Of a DNA stretch of 64,000 bases, positions 9,320 through 16,710 are shown piece by piece. This DNA is from DATCJA01 sp963734635 (GTDB taxonomy: Bacteria > Acidobacteriota > Vicinamibacteria > Vicinamibacterales > UBA2999), in NCBI GenBank assembly GCA_963734635.1, contig CAVTIA010000014.1, forward strand, positions 62,001-126,000. Reading direction: 5' to 3'. A program made the translations under genes and the position numbers. The notes under the pieces are model-generated. The model was not told the DNA's origin, searched no databases, and saw nothing but the letters and a program-made list of their open reading frames with translations. How positions within the stretch are numbered: position 1 is the stretch's first letter; each line of letters opens with the position of its first letter.

Positions 9320-9810
9320 GAGCGGCGGCGGTGGCCCCCGCGAGGCCCAGGTCGACGTCTGTGGGAATCCGCTGGACGAGTGGAGTTCTCGCTCGGGCGG
9401 TCGCCATCTTCGCGGGGCTTGCCTCGGTCGGCGCTATGGAAACCCTTTGTGTCGTGCTCCCGCCGCTCGAACCGTCGCCGTCGGTGCGCGAGATTCCGCG
9501 CCTTCTTCGCATCCTTGAACTTCTGTCGCGGGTCCCGATGCTCTCCGCCCGGGCGCCAATTACGTCCCCGCGCTGACTCACCAGTGGATGGATGACGATG
9601 GCTGCTTGTCGTCCGCCGCGCTTCCGCAGCGCGGCGCGCTTCTTCAGGTGAACTCCATAGCTTGCCTCGAGCGAAATACTTCAACTCTGCGTCGGCATGC
9701 TTTTCTTTGATGCGGCGAAATGTCGGCAGCAACTCGTCACGTTCGGCCGTACGAAAGGCGGTGGGGAGCCCCCCCGCGATGATCGTCCAGTATGCGTAAC
9801 GGGGCGGCAT
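9316..9810 (-). CDS. Conserved hypothetical protein with a highly basic tail
   Basis: A 164-residue protein not assignable to a named family. The first 60 residues look ordered (PPRYAYWTIIAGGLPTAFR, LLPTFRRIKEK, YFARGKLWSSPEEARRAAEA). They are followed by RGRNWRPGGEHRDPRQKFK and a long Arg/His/Lys-rich tail that resembles a nucleic-acid-binding extension. Both ends are translationally coupled: the start overlaps the response-regulator stop (TGATG at 9808-9812) and the stop overlaps the Dabb start. That coupling supports it being a real gene. Function is unknown; the basic tail suggests RNA or DNA contact, which is inference. Confidence 0.65.
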   Translation of the reverse strand: MPPRYAYWTIIAGGLPTAFRTAERDELLPTFRRIKEKHADAELKYFARGKLWSSPEEARRAAEARRTTSSHRHPSTGESARGRNWRPGGEHRDPRQKFKDAKKARNLAHRRRRFERREHDTKGFHSADRGKPREDGDRPSENSTRPADSHRRRPGPRGGHRRRS

Positions 9811-11201
9811 CAGTGAGAACCTCCGATACGTCTCAGCTTCTCGACCAGTGTCGTCCGCTTGATTCGAAGCAGATCCGCTGCCTTGTTACGGTTCCCCTGG
9901 GTCCGATCGAGAGCCCGATGAATGAGGTCACGCTCGACCGAGGCGAGGTACTTCGGCAGGTCCAGCCCTTCGTCGGGAAACTCGACAAACGAGAGCGTCT
10001 CCGACTCCGGAACGCTCTGAACCTCGGTCGGCATATCGGCGACGGTGATCTCCTGCCGCCCGGAGCAGAGCGCAACGGCGCGCTCCACCGCGTTTTCGAG
10101 CTGCCGCACGTTGCCAGGCCAGTGGTACGCCATCAGAGCACGCATGGCGCTCTGTGACGTGTGGACCGCGGTGTCCGCAGAAAACTTGGTCAGGAAATGT
10201 TTCACGAGAAGCGGGATGTCGTCGCGCCGCTCGCGCAACGGCGGCAGCTGAATCGGAATCACATTCAGACGATAGAACAGATCTTCGCGAAACGTGCCGG
10301 CCGCAACCATCCGGGTGAGGTCAGAGTTCGTCGCGGCGATCACGCGCACATCCACCTTGATTGTCTGATTGTCGCCGACGCGCTCGAACTCCCGCTCCTG
10401 CAGGGCTCGCAGCAGCTTCATCTGCAGCGCCGGGCTCGTGGTTCCGATTTCATCCAGAAAGAGCGTTCCCTTGTGTGCCTGTTCGAACCGGCCCTCTCGT
10501 GTAGCGGTGGCGCCGGTAAACGCACCTCGGACGTGACCGAACAGCTCGGCTTCGAGCAGCGTTTCCGGGATCGCGCTGCAGTTCAGCGCGACGAAACGAT
10601 TTGCGCGCCGCGCACTGTTGTGGTGAATCGCACGCGCAACGACTTCCTTGCCCGTTCCCGTTTCCCCTGTCACCAGGATGGTGCTGCTCGTGCGCGCCAC
10701 CGTCTCGAGCAGCTGAAACAGCGATTGCATCGGTCGGCTCCGCCCGAGAATGCCCCCGAACTGGTAGCGCTCCTCGAGCTGCGATCGCAAGTACGCATTT
10801 TCTGCCGTAAGGCGCTGCTGCTCGAGCGCCTTGCGAAGCACGTGCATCAGTTCGTCGAATTGATAAGGTTTAGTGAGGAAGTCGTTAACCCCGCGCTTCA
10901 GGGCAGCAACAGCGCTTCGGATGTCCTTGCGTTCTCCCGTGATGATGACGCCGATGATGCGCGGATAACGGCGAACAGCCGATTCGATCACCTGTACGCC
11001 ATCTATTCCAGGCAACAGAAGGTCCGAGATCACGACGTCGAACGCAAACTGTTCGAGGAGTTCCAGCGCTTTTTCCCCGGTTTCGGCTTCGGCCACTTCG
11101 AAACCGTTCTCTCGAAGACGCTCGACATTTACGGTCCGAAACGCCGTTTCGTCCTCGACAAAGAGGAGGTGGCCCAAGGTATCGACCATCTGAGGCGCCA
11201 A
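9810..11201 (-). CDS. Sigma-54-dependent NtrC-family response regulator
   Basis: A 463-residue activator with three domains. The receiver domain (about 10-125) has phosphoacceptor Asp in VVISDLLLPGIDG and a conserved Lys in FLTKPYQ. The AAA+ domain (about 150-380) has Walker A GETGTGKE, the GAFTGA loop that contacts sigma-54, and Walker B GTLFLDEIG. A C-terminal Fis-type HTH reads QGNRNKAADLLRIKRTTLVEKLRR. It heads a coupled minus-strand operon with the basic hypothetical and Dabb genes. No cognate kinase lies directly beside it; the hybrid kinase at 13-14.5 kb is the nearest candidate. Confidence 0.93.
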   Translation of the reverse strand: MAPQMVDTLGHLLFVEDETAFRTVNVERLRENGFEVAEAETGEKALELLEQFAFDVVISDLLLPGIDGVQVIESAVRRYPRIIGVIITGERKDIRSAVAALKRGVNDFLTKPYQFDELMHVLRKALEQQRLTAENAYLRSQLEERYQFGGILGRSRPMQSLFQLLETVARTSSTILVTGETGTGKEVVARAIHHNSARRANRFVALNCSAIPETLLEAELFGHVRGAFTGATATREGRFEQAHKGTLFLDEIGTTSPALQMKLLRALQEREFERVGDNQTIKVDVRVIAATNSDLTRMVAAGTFREDLFYRLNVIPIQLPPLRERRDDIPLLVKHFLTKFSADTAVHTSQSAMRALMAYHWPGNVRQLENAVERAVALCSGRQEITVADMPTEVQSVPESETLSFVEFPDEGLDLPKYLASVERDLIHRALDRTQGNRNKAADLLRIKRTTLVEKLRRIGGSH

Positions 11202-11385
11202 TATTTTGACACATTGGCCTCCGAGGACGAATCAATCGATCGGAGGGGCGAAGCTCAGAAGTGCGCGGGGGTGCTAACGGGTTCCTCAAATCAAGCCGAT
11301 AGAGCTTGTTGAACGGGGTTTAAACCACACAGGGCCGGAGAAACCGCGCCCGTGATTGTGAGAAAGAGCTGACTGAGAGCTGACT

Positions 11386-11607
11386 ATGGAACGCCAGACT
11401 TTGTCGATCATGAAAGCGTGCGAGGCAGTGGGTGTGAGTCGTCGCACGATCTACAACTGGATATCCGCTGGCAAGGTTGAGTACATCCGGACCGCGGGCG
11501 GGTCGATCCGTATCTATGCGGACACCCTGTGGCGCGATGCGTCCCGCACCAGGTCGGTTCCGTCGCACGACAGCGCGGCGACTGCAACAGTCGAGCGCGG
11601 GGCGTAA
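11386..11607 (+). CDS. Small excisionase/MerR-like HTH DNA-binding protein
   Basis: A 73-residue protein consisting almost entirely of one winged HTH: LSIMKACEAVGVSRRTIYNWISAGKVEYIRTAGGSIRIYADTLWR. This is the excisionase-type (MerR/AlpA-like) fold used both by phage factors and by small regulators. No integrase or att-like sequence is nearby, so a regulatory role is more likely. The upstream bases 11366-11385 hold a direct duplication of AGAGCTGACT immediately before the ATG. It is divergent from the sigma-54 regulator and 14 bases before a DHp-like gene. Confidence 0.75.
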   Translation: MERQTLSIMKACEAVGVSRRTIYNWISAGKVEYIRTAGGSIRIYADTLWRDASRTRSVPSHDSAATATVERGA

Positions 11608-11621
11608 TCTCTCGCTCCTGG

Positions 11622-11846
11622 ATGTCGGTTCCGCTTGAATCAACTCGGGCGTACCCCGAGTTGCAGCCACTATTCCATCAGCTGAATAACCAGCTTGGGA
11701 TCATCCTCGCGCACGCGGAGATGCTCGAAGCGAAAGCCGGTGACGACGTCACGCGCGCGAGGGCGAACCAGGTCGTCACCAGCGTGCTGGAAGCGATGGT
11801 CACCGTGAAAGAGATTCGCCGCCGCTCCGAGAGCCTCGGAATCTGA
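11622..11846 (+). CDS. Stand-alone DHp-like (histidine kinase dimerisation/phosphoacceptor) mini-protein
   Basis: A 74-residue protein. The segment LFHQLNNQLGIILAHAEMLE closely resembles the H-box helix of histidine kinases (consensus HELNNPLxxILGxxEL), with the phosphoacceptor His in place. A second helix follows (ANQVVTSVLEAMVTVKEIRRRSE). There is no ATPase domain, so it cannot autophosphorylate. It may be a phosphotransfer intermediate, a decoy for a kinase or a fragment. The ATG at 11622 is chosen because the conserved segment begins shortly after it; an earlier in-frame ATG at 11529 would overlap the HTH gene. Confidence 0.6.
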   Translation: MSVPLESTRAYPELQPLFHQLNNQLGIILAHAEMLEAKAGDDVTRARANQVVTSVLEAMVTVKEIRRRSESLGI

Positions 11847-12144
11847 GCTCGTTTCGAATCAGCACACCCTCAGGACCAGCCTGTTCCAACCCTAAACAGA
11901 AACCGAGATTGTAATTTTGATCGTCAAAGTGTTGGCGGCGTGCGGCCGGAATTCCGTCAACAGAGTGACGTTCTGCGCAATTCTCGTAACCCCTCCGATT
12001 ACAAGGGCGACGGATCCGAACGCCCCATAACGTGCAGAAACAAGAAGCAGTTACGGTTTCCGCAGTCGCCTTGATCAGCGACATTTTCTGTCTGCCTCTG
12101 CCGTTGGTACCTCCGTTGCGATATGCAGGCGCCGGAGGTTATGC
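11847..12144. other. Intergenic region before the sigma-factor gene
   Basis: About 300 bases with no convincing gene on either strand. It contains one small dyad, TTTGA-TCG-TCAAA at 11916-11928, of unknown meaning. A strong GGAGG ribosome-binding site at 12134-12138 sits 6 bases before the sigma-factor ATG. I could not find a confident promoter. Confidence 0.5.
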
Positions 12145-13167
12145 ATGCGTTCCGCAAACGCCAAGGCGGATCGGCGCGTTGTCGCCGCCCTTCCCTTCGT
12201 AGAGCAGCTCGCGCGCCGCGTCGCGGCGACAATGCCGCAGTCAATCGACATCGGCGATCTTGTCCAGGATGGAGTCATCGGCCTCATCGACGCAGCCCAA
12301 CGCTTTGACGAGGCCCGCGGCATCAAGTTCGAGACGTTTGCCGAACGTCGAATTCGTGGCGCGATGATCGACGCGCTCCGCAAGGATGCGTGGCCGCGCG
12401 GCGTCCGCCGGCAGCGCCGGGAGCTCGAGGCCGCCCGCGAGCAACTGCGGCGCGAGCTTGGATGCGAGCCGTCACTGGCCGACCTGGCCGCAAAGCTGGG
12501 TTCCGATGAAAAACGACTCGGGCGCACGATTGTGCGAATCAATGCAATCGAGTCGACTTCGCCCCTTGCGGCCAACGATCATCACAATGAGTCTTCATTG
12601 CCACCCGCTCTGGTGCCTGCGGAGCCGGAGCAGCCCGACCGTGCCTACGAGCGCGAAGAAACCAAGGCCCGGGTGAGAGCAGCCATCGAGTCGCTGCCTC
12701 CTCGCGAGCAGAAGGTGATCGGCCTCTACTATTACGGAGAGGCCACCATGAAGCAGATTGGGGCGGAGATCGGGGTGAATGAATCCCGCGTCTCGCAGCT
12801 CCATGCGCGTGCGATTCGACGGCTGCGAGACGCACTTGGCACGATGGTGCCGCCGGCAGAGGCCGCACGGATCATGCGCAGCGCGATTCTGTCGTTTCAG
12901 CCGAAGCCGCAGATGGCCAAGGCAACGCTGGAAAGTCGTGCCGCAATGGCCCAGGAGAATCTGCACGCCAAGGCCGGAGCCGTGGTCGTGTCCTATCCGA
13001 GTGTGTCCCGAACCGCGCGGAGCAAGTCAGCGAGCCGGAACGGCTTGGCCAACCAGCGGCAGCCGCTCTCTTCGAGAAAACGTTCGGCGTCGGTCTCTGC
13101 GACGTCGCCTGTGACAAAGATGATGCGTCGCGAAAGCGCCGGAGCGTCGGAGGCAATCGCGCGATAA
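12145..13167 (+). CDS. Sigma-70 family RNA polymerase sigma factor, FliA/sigma-28-like, with extended tail
   Basis: Residues 1-240 match the FliA/WhiG/SigB-type group. Region 2 contains DIGDLVQDGVIGLIDAAQRFDEARGI and FETFAERRIRGAMIDALRK, where GAMIDALR is typical of FliA. Region 3 begins RELGCEPSLADLAAKLG. Region 4 contains LPPREQKVIGLYYY and IGVNESRVSQLHARAIRRLR. The family usually ends near residue 250; here about 80 more residues of Arg/Ser-rich sequence follow and run antisense over the 3' end of the hybrid kinase (12993-13167). The ATG has GGAGG six bases upstream. No flagellar genes are in the window, so the regulon is unknown. Confidence 0.88.
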   Translation: MRSANAKADRRVVAALPFVEQLARRVAATMPQSIDIGDLVQDGVIGLIDAAQRFDEARGIKFETFAERRIRGAMIDALRKDAWPRGVRRQRRELEAAREQLRRELGCEPSLADLAAKLGSDEKRLGRTIVRINAIESTSPLAANDHHNESSLPPALVPAEPEQPDRAYEREETKARVRAAIESLPPREQKVIGLYYYGEATMKQIGAEIGVNESRVSQLHARAIRRLRDALGTMVPPAEAARIMRSAILSFQPKPQMAKATLESRAAMAQENLHAKAGAVVVSYPSVSRTARSKSASRNGLANQRQPLSSRKRSASVSATSPVTKMMRRESAGASEAIAR

Positions 13168-14537
13168 AGCGTCATCCCATCGACGTGCGGCATCTTCAGA
13201 TCGCAGATGATGACGTCGTAGGCATTCTGTCTGACGCGGGTGAGCGCCTCCTGGCCATCACCCGCGTAATCAACCTGAAACCCTGCCTCCTCGAGCGCAT
13301 CGCCAACGGCCGAAGCGAGCGCGCGCTCGTCTTCGACGATGAGAATCGACGCCCCCCGAACCGCCTCCATCGATGCGGCTGGCGGCTTGGCCGTCGCAGC
13401 GGTTTCCGTGGTGCTGACCGGCAATTCCACGACAAATGATGCACCTCGTCCGGGATGAGACTCGACCCGTATCTGGCCGCCGTGCTCCTGAACGATCGCG
13501 TAGGCCACTGTCAATCCGAGTCCTGTACCCTCGCCCACGCCTTTCGTGGTGAAAAAGGGATCGAAGATCTTCGTCTTCATGTCCACCGGAACGCCGGGTC
13601 CATCATCAGTGACCTCGAGAGCCACGAGCTCCTGCTCGACATCGTGCCACGTTCTCAGGACGAGGGATCCGCGGCCGTTTGTCGAGATCATCGCCTGCTC
13701 GGCGTTGATGATCAGGTTGAGGAGCACCTGCTGAATCTGATGCGCATCGGCGAAGATCGGCGGCAGCCCTGATGCGAGTGCCGTCACGACCTTGATGTTC
13801 GTGAGCTGATGTTCGTATGCGCGCAGAGCCAGCGTCTCCGTTACCACTTGATTCACGCTGACTATGGCGCGCGTGGACTGTCGCTTTCGCGCAAATGTGA
13901 GAAGGTTCCGAACGATCCGCGCGGCGCGGTCGGCTTCTCCGAGGATGACTTCGACTCCGCGGCGGGTCGTCGTGTCCAGCGGCTTGTCATTCAGCCGCTC
14001 AGCCCAGCTGAGGATGGTCGCCAATGGGTTGTTCAGCTCATGCGCGACGCCGGAGATGGTCTGGCCGAGGGCGGCCATTTTTTCCGCCTGGAGCAACTGC
14101 TGATACAAATCACGCGACTGATCGTCGAGCTTCTTCCGTTCGCTGACGTCACGAATGAGCGCGACGAGCTGCACCGCTTGCGACCTATTCAGCTCGGCGT
14201 GGGCGGTGACCTCAATCCAAACCGGGGCGCCGTCCACCCGCCGCATGCGCAGCAAGTAATCGCTCACGGCGCCGTCGCACTGGAGCCGCTCGAGGAATGC
14301 CGTTCGCGCCGCCGGATCGGCAAAGCGATCGGGCGCGAACGGATCCACGCGGTCCTCAGGCGTATCTGCCGGGTAGCCGAAGATGGACTTGAGATGGGGG
14401 TTGGCGGCAACCGTTGCGCCAGTACCCGCCGGATTGAGAGATCCGACAAAGGCACCCTGGCGAATGGATTTGAACAGACGCGCGAAGGCGCTGGGCCGAC
14501 GGGTCCGCGCAGTCGGCCGCCTCGCTCTGGCGCTCAC
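12993..14537 (-). CDS. PAS-domain hybrid histidine kinase with C-terminal receiver
   Basis: A soluble sensor kinase of 514 residues. A PAS domain (about 20-140) precedes a HisKA domain with phosphoacceptor His166 in GVAHELNNPLATIL. The HATPase has N-box NLIINAEQAM and G-boxes DDGPGVP and GEGTGLGLTV. A receiver domain (about 390-510) has Asp in VIICDLKMPHVDG and Lys in WLAKPF. I use the GTG at 14537 because upstream in-frame sequence is only the antisense of the diguanylate cyclase and is not kinase-like. No membrane segment is visible, so the signal is probably cytoplasmic. It is divergent from the GGDEF gene, with 93 bases between. Confidence 0.9.
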   Translation of the reverse strand: MSARARRPTARTRRPSAFARLFKSIRQGAFVGSLNPAGTGATVAANPHLKSIFGYPADTPEDRVDPFAPDRFADPAARTAFLERLQCDGAVSDYLLRMRRVDGAPVWIEVTAHAELNRSQAVQLVALIRDVSERKKLDDQSRDLYQQLLQAEKMAALGQTISGVAHELNNPLATILSWAERLNDKPLDTTTRRGVEVILGEADRAARIVRNLLTFARKRQSTRAIVSVNQVVTETLALRAYEHQLTNIKVVTALASGLPPIFADAHQIQQVLLNLIINAEQAMISTNGRGSLVLRTWHDVEQELVALEVTDDGPGVPVDMKTKIFDPFFTTKGVGEGTGLGLTVAYAIVQEHGGQIRVESHPGRGASFVVELPVSTTETAATAKPPAASMEAVRGASILIVEDERALASAVGDALEEAGFQVDYAGDGQEALTRVRQNAYDVIICDLKMPHVDGMTLYRAIASDAPALSRRIIFVTGDVAETDAERFLEESGCRWLAKPFRLADLLRAVRDTLG

Positions 14538-14630
14538 GGCCAGACGATTATAGGGCGTGCGGCATCCCTGCCAGGCCGTGTACCCGGGGGCTCTGCGCCA
14601 GCCTGCCAGTTTTGACGATATTAGGACTGT

Positions 14631-15836
14631 ATGCGGCTGATTGGTCGTAACGACCTGTTTCTGCTGCTCGGGCTCACGGCCGCCCTGTTTGCGATTTTTT
14701 CCCGGCCGCTGGCGAGGGCGCTCGACTGGGCCCGCGAGATTGATCGGAGCTGGGGGCTGCAGCTCGTGCCTGGTCTCGTCATCCTGGCCGTCGTTCTCAC
14801 CTTCCATCAGGTCCGAAAACGCCACGAAATGCGCTTCCAGGCACTTGCATCGGCTGCGGCGGCGAGGCTCGCGACCGAGCGGGTGGAGCGGCTGGTGACA
14901 TTCGGGAAGGCCCTCGGCGAGGCGCTGGATCATGTCGCAATCGGCAGGGTCGTTCGCGATCACCTGCCCAACCTGGCTGAAGGCCGAGGAGCCTGGGCGA
15001 TGGCGCTGAGCAGTGGAACATGGCGCCCTCTCGCTGTCGTTGCGGACCGGTCCCTGACCGAGTGTGAGCTGGCAGCGCGGCGGGCGCTCGGTGACGAGTC
15101 GGATAGCGGCGACCCCGTTCCGAGCGATGTCTGCTTTCCGATGATGGTTGGAAAACAGCCAGTCGGTGTTGTCGGAGTGACCGACCAGGCTTTTACTGGC
15201 CATCAGCAGACAGTGCTGGCGGCCGCGGCTGCGCTGCTTGCCGGTGCGCTCAAGAATGCAGAGCTGTTCGAGGTGGTGCACGAGAACAGCGTGCGCGACT
15301 CTTTGACCGGCTGCTTCAACCGCCAGCATGCCATGGAAATCCTTGATGTCGAGCTCCGGCGTGCCCGGCGTACGAAGCAGGCGCTATCACTGATGATTCT
15401 CGACCTCGATCATTTCAAGGGCATCAACGACCGGCACGGCCATTTGTGCGGTGATGCAGCCCTGTCGTCAGTCGGGCTGCGAATGCAGGCAGTACTGCGC
15501 GCGAGCGATGTGAAATGTCGGTATGGTGGTGAGGAATTCCTGCTGCTGCTGCCGGAAACGACGCTCGCGGGGGCGGAACACGTGGCCGAGGTGTTACGGC
15601 ACGACCTGGAAAAACACCCCGTGAAGTGGCACAAACGGGGGAGCGATCCCGCGGAGGTCCGGATCACCGCCAGCATCGGAGTGACCACAGTCGTGCCGGG
15701 GGAAGTCGACCCGACCGCAGTCATTGCTCGCGCCGATGCAGCCCTTTACCAAGCCAAGAAGCTCGGACGCAACCGCGTATGCGTGGCCCCCAGCGAATCC
15801 CTCTCTGAACTCAGCAGCGCGCGTATAGGCCTATAG
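14631..15836 (+). CDS. Diguanylate cyclase with membrane anchor, GAF-like and GGDEF domains
   Basis: A 401-residue protein with two N-terminal membrane segments (LFLLLGLTAALFAIF and LVPGLVILAVVLTF), a GAF-like region (about 90-205) and a GGDEF domain (about 220-390). The active-site motif is YGGEEF, which should make cyclic di-GMP from two GTP. An RxxD inhibitory site (RASD) lies five residues before GGEEF, so product inhibition is expected. DLDHFKGINDRHGH is the Mg/GTP-binding strand. With the neighbouring PP2C phosphatase and kinases it is part of a signalling-rich stretch. Confidence 0.93.
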   Translation: MRLIGRNDLFLLLGLTAALFAIFSRPLARALDWAREIDRSWGLQLVPGLVILAVVLTFHQVRKRHEMRFQALASAAAARLATERVERLVTFGKALGEALDHVAIGRVVRDHLPNLAEGRGAWAMALSSGTWRPLAVVADRSLTECELAARRALGDESDSGDPVPSDVCFPMMVGKQPVGVVGVTDQAFTGHQQTVLAAAAALLAGALKNAELFEVVHENSVRDSLTGCFNRQHAMEILDVELRRARRTKQALSLMILDLDHFKGINDRHGHLCGDAALSSVGLRMQAVLRASDVKCRYGGEEFLLLLPETTLAGAEHVAEVLRHDLEKHPVKWHKRGSDPAEVRITASIGVTTVVPGEVDPTAVIARADAALYQAKKLGRNRVCVAPSESLSELSSARIGL

Positions 15837-15894
15837 CGGGATCGCGGATCCGAGACGATATGGTTTTCCGGCCCCGGATCCTGCGCCCGCGCCG

Positions 15895-16044
15895 TCAGAC
15901 TACGGTGCGCCCGCTGATGAGCCTGACGAGAAACAGCACGACGGCAATGACCAGCAGTACCCAGATGAAGTTACCCAGTGTGTAGCCGCTGACCATTCCG
16001 AGAAGCCACAGAACGATCAGAATGATCGCAATGGTTTCAAGCAC
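15895..16044 (-). CDS. Small two-helix membrane protein, DUF5670/Lmo0937 family
   Basis: A 49-residue protein read on the minus strand. The start is a GTG at 16044, six bases after a strong GGGGGAGG ribosome-binding site (16051-16058). The product is two hydrophobic helices with a short turn, containing VLWLLGMVSGY and LLVIAVVLFLVRLISGR. This matches the small Lmo0937-type proteins common as single genes in environmental bacteria and often linked to stress. Function is not known. A TTG at 16050 is in frame but would sit against the ribosome-binding site. Confidence 0.8.
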   Translation of the reverse strand: MLETIAIILIVLWLLGMVSGYTLGNFIWVLLVIAVVLFLVRLISGRTVV

Positions 16045-16128
16045 GTACAACCTCCCCCGTTAACAAGGTCGGGCGTATCGTTCCGACCTTCGATTTGCGG
16101 GGATCACAGCAACAAAGGTGCCTGATTT

Positions 16129-16148
16129 CCCGACCTCATCGGGTCGGG
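16129..16148. terminator. Hairpin downstream of the fabZ-like gene
   Basis: CCCGACC and GGTCGGG form a perfect 7-bp stem with a 6-base loop. On the plus strand it is followed by T-rich sequence. On the minus strand, which is the direction of the fabZ-like gene, there is no U-run, so the terminator call is tentative. Confidence 0.4.
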
Positions 16149-16188
16149 TTTCGGTTCTTGAGACTCAACGAACGAATGAGGCGCGGAT

Positions 16189-16677
16189 TCAGGTTGGATC
16201 TGTCGCGTCTCCCCGACGAGGCGAAAGTGTTGGCGCGGCGCCCAGCGCGAACGTCATCGTCCCCTTCACGACGACACGCCCGTTGACGCGCGCAAATCCG
16301 CTGAGCTGTCCTACACGGCTTCGCAGCCGCTTGACCCGAGCCTCAATCTCGACCACATCACCGGGCCGCACCGGTCGGTAATAACGGACGCGTTCGATGC
16401 CCATGAAGAAAGGAAGCCTTTCGCGGTTTTCGGGCTTCGACAAGATCAGGATGGCTCCAACCTGCGCGATCGCCTCGGTGAGAATTGTCGGCGGCAGCGC
16501 CGGCGCCTCTCCTGGCTCACGCGACAGGTACCGCTCGTTGAGTGAGACGTTCTTGATGCCGACTATCCGCTTGTCGGGTTCGAGCTCCGTGATGCGATCG
16601 ACGAGAAGAAATGGATAGCGGTGGGGAAGGATGCGCTCGATTGCCGCGTAATCGAGCGGCAGTGAAAGTTCGGTCAT
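16189..16677 (-). CDS. FabZ-like hotdog-fold 3-hydroxyacyl-ACP dehydratase homologue lacking the catalytic His
   Basis: A 162-residue hotdog protein. The FabZ hallmarks are LPHRYPFLLVDRI near residue 16, TEAIAQVGAIL, FFMGIERVRYYRPVRPGD and a C-terminal VVKGTMTFAL. In true FabZ the central helix is preceded by GHFPxxPVMPGV, which carries the catalytic His. Here that stretch is LSREPGEAPALPPTILTEA, so the His is absent while the Glu of EAIAQ remains. It may have lost dehydratase activity or act on another thioester. The start at 16677 lies 34 bases from the divergent phosphatase gene. Confidence 0.8.
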   Translation of the reverse strand: MTELSLPLDYAAIERILPHRYPFLLVDRITELEPDKRIVGIKNVSLNERYLSREPGEAPALPPTILTEAIAQVGAILILSKPENRERLPFFMGIERVRYYRPVRPGDVVEIEARVKRLRSRVGQLSGFARVNGRVVVKGTMTFALGAAPTLSPRRGDATDPT

Positions 16678-16691
16678 GAGGAAGCGTTCAG

Positions 16692-16697
16692 TATAAT
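16692..16697 (+). promoter_or_regulatory. Consensus -10 element (TATAAT) for the PP2C phosphatase gene
   Basis: A perfect TATAAT ends 13 bases before the ATG at 16711, implying a leader of only a few bases. The matching -35 position (about 16669-16674, TTCGGT) is weak. Confidence 0.5.
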
Positions 16698-16710
16698 CCG
16701 GCGCGAACGT

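Noticed and set aside
10161..11312. A 383-codon open frame on the plus strand
   Set aside because: It is antisense to the sigma-54 regulator, whose domains and motifs are unambiguous.
11386..11607. HTH protein as a phage excisionase marking a prophage
   Set aside because: No integrase, att-like repeat or phage gene is nearby; the flanking genes are ordinary regulators.
14538..15329. N-terminal extension of the hybrid kinase by 264 codons
   Set aside because: This part is antisense to the diguanylate cyclase and has no domain; the kinase start at 14537 gives a complete PAS domain.
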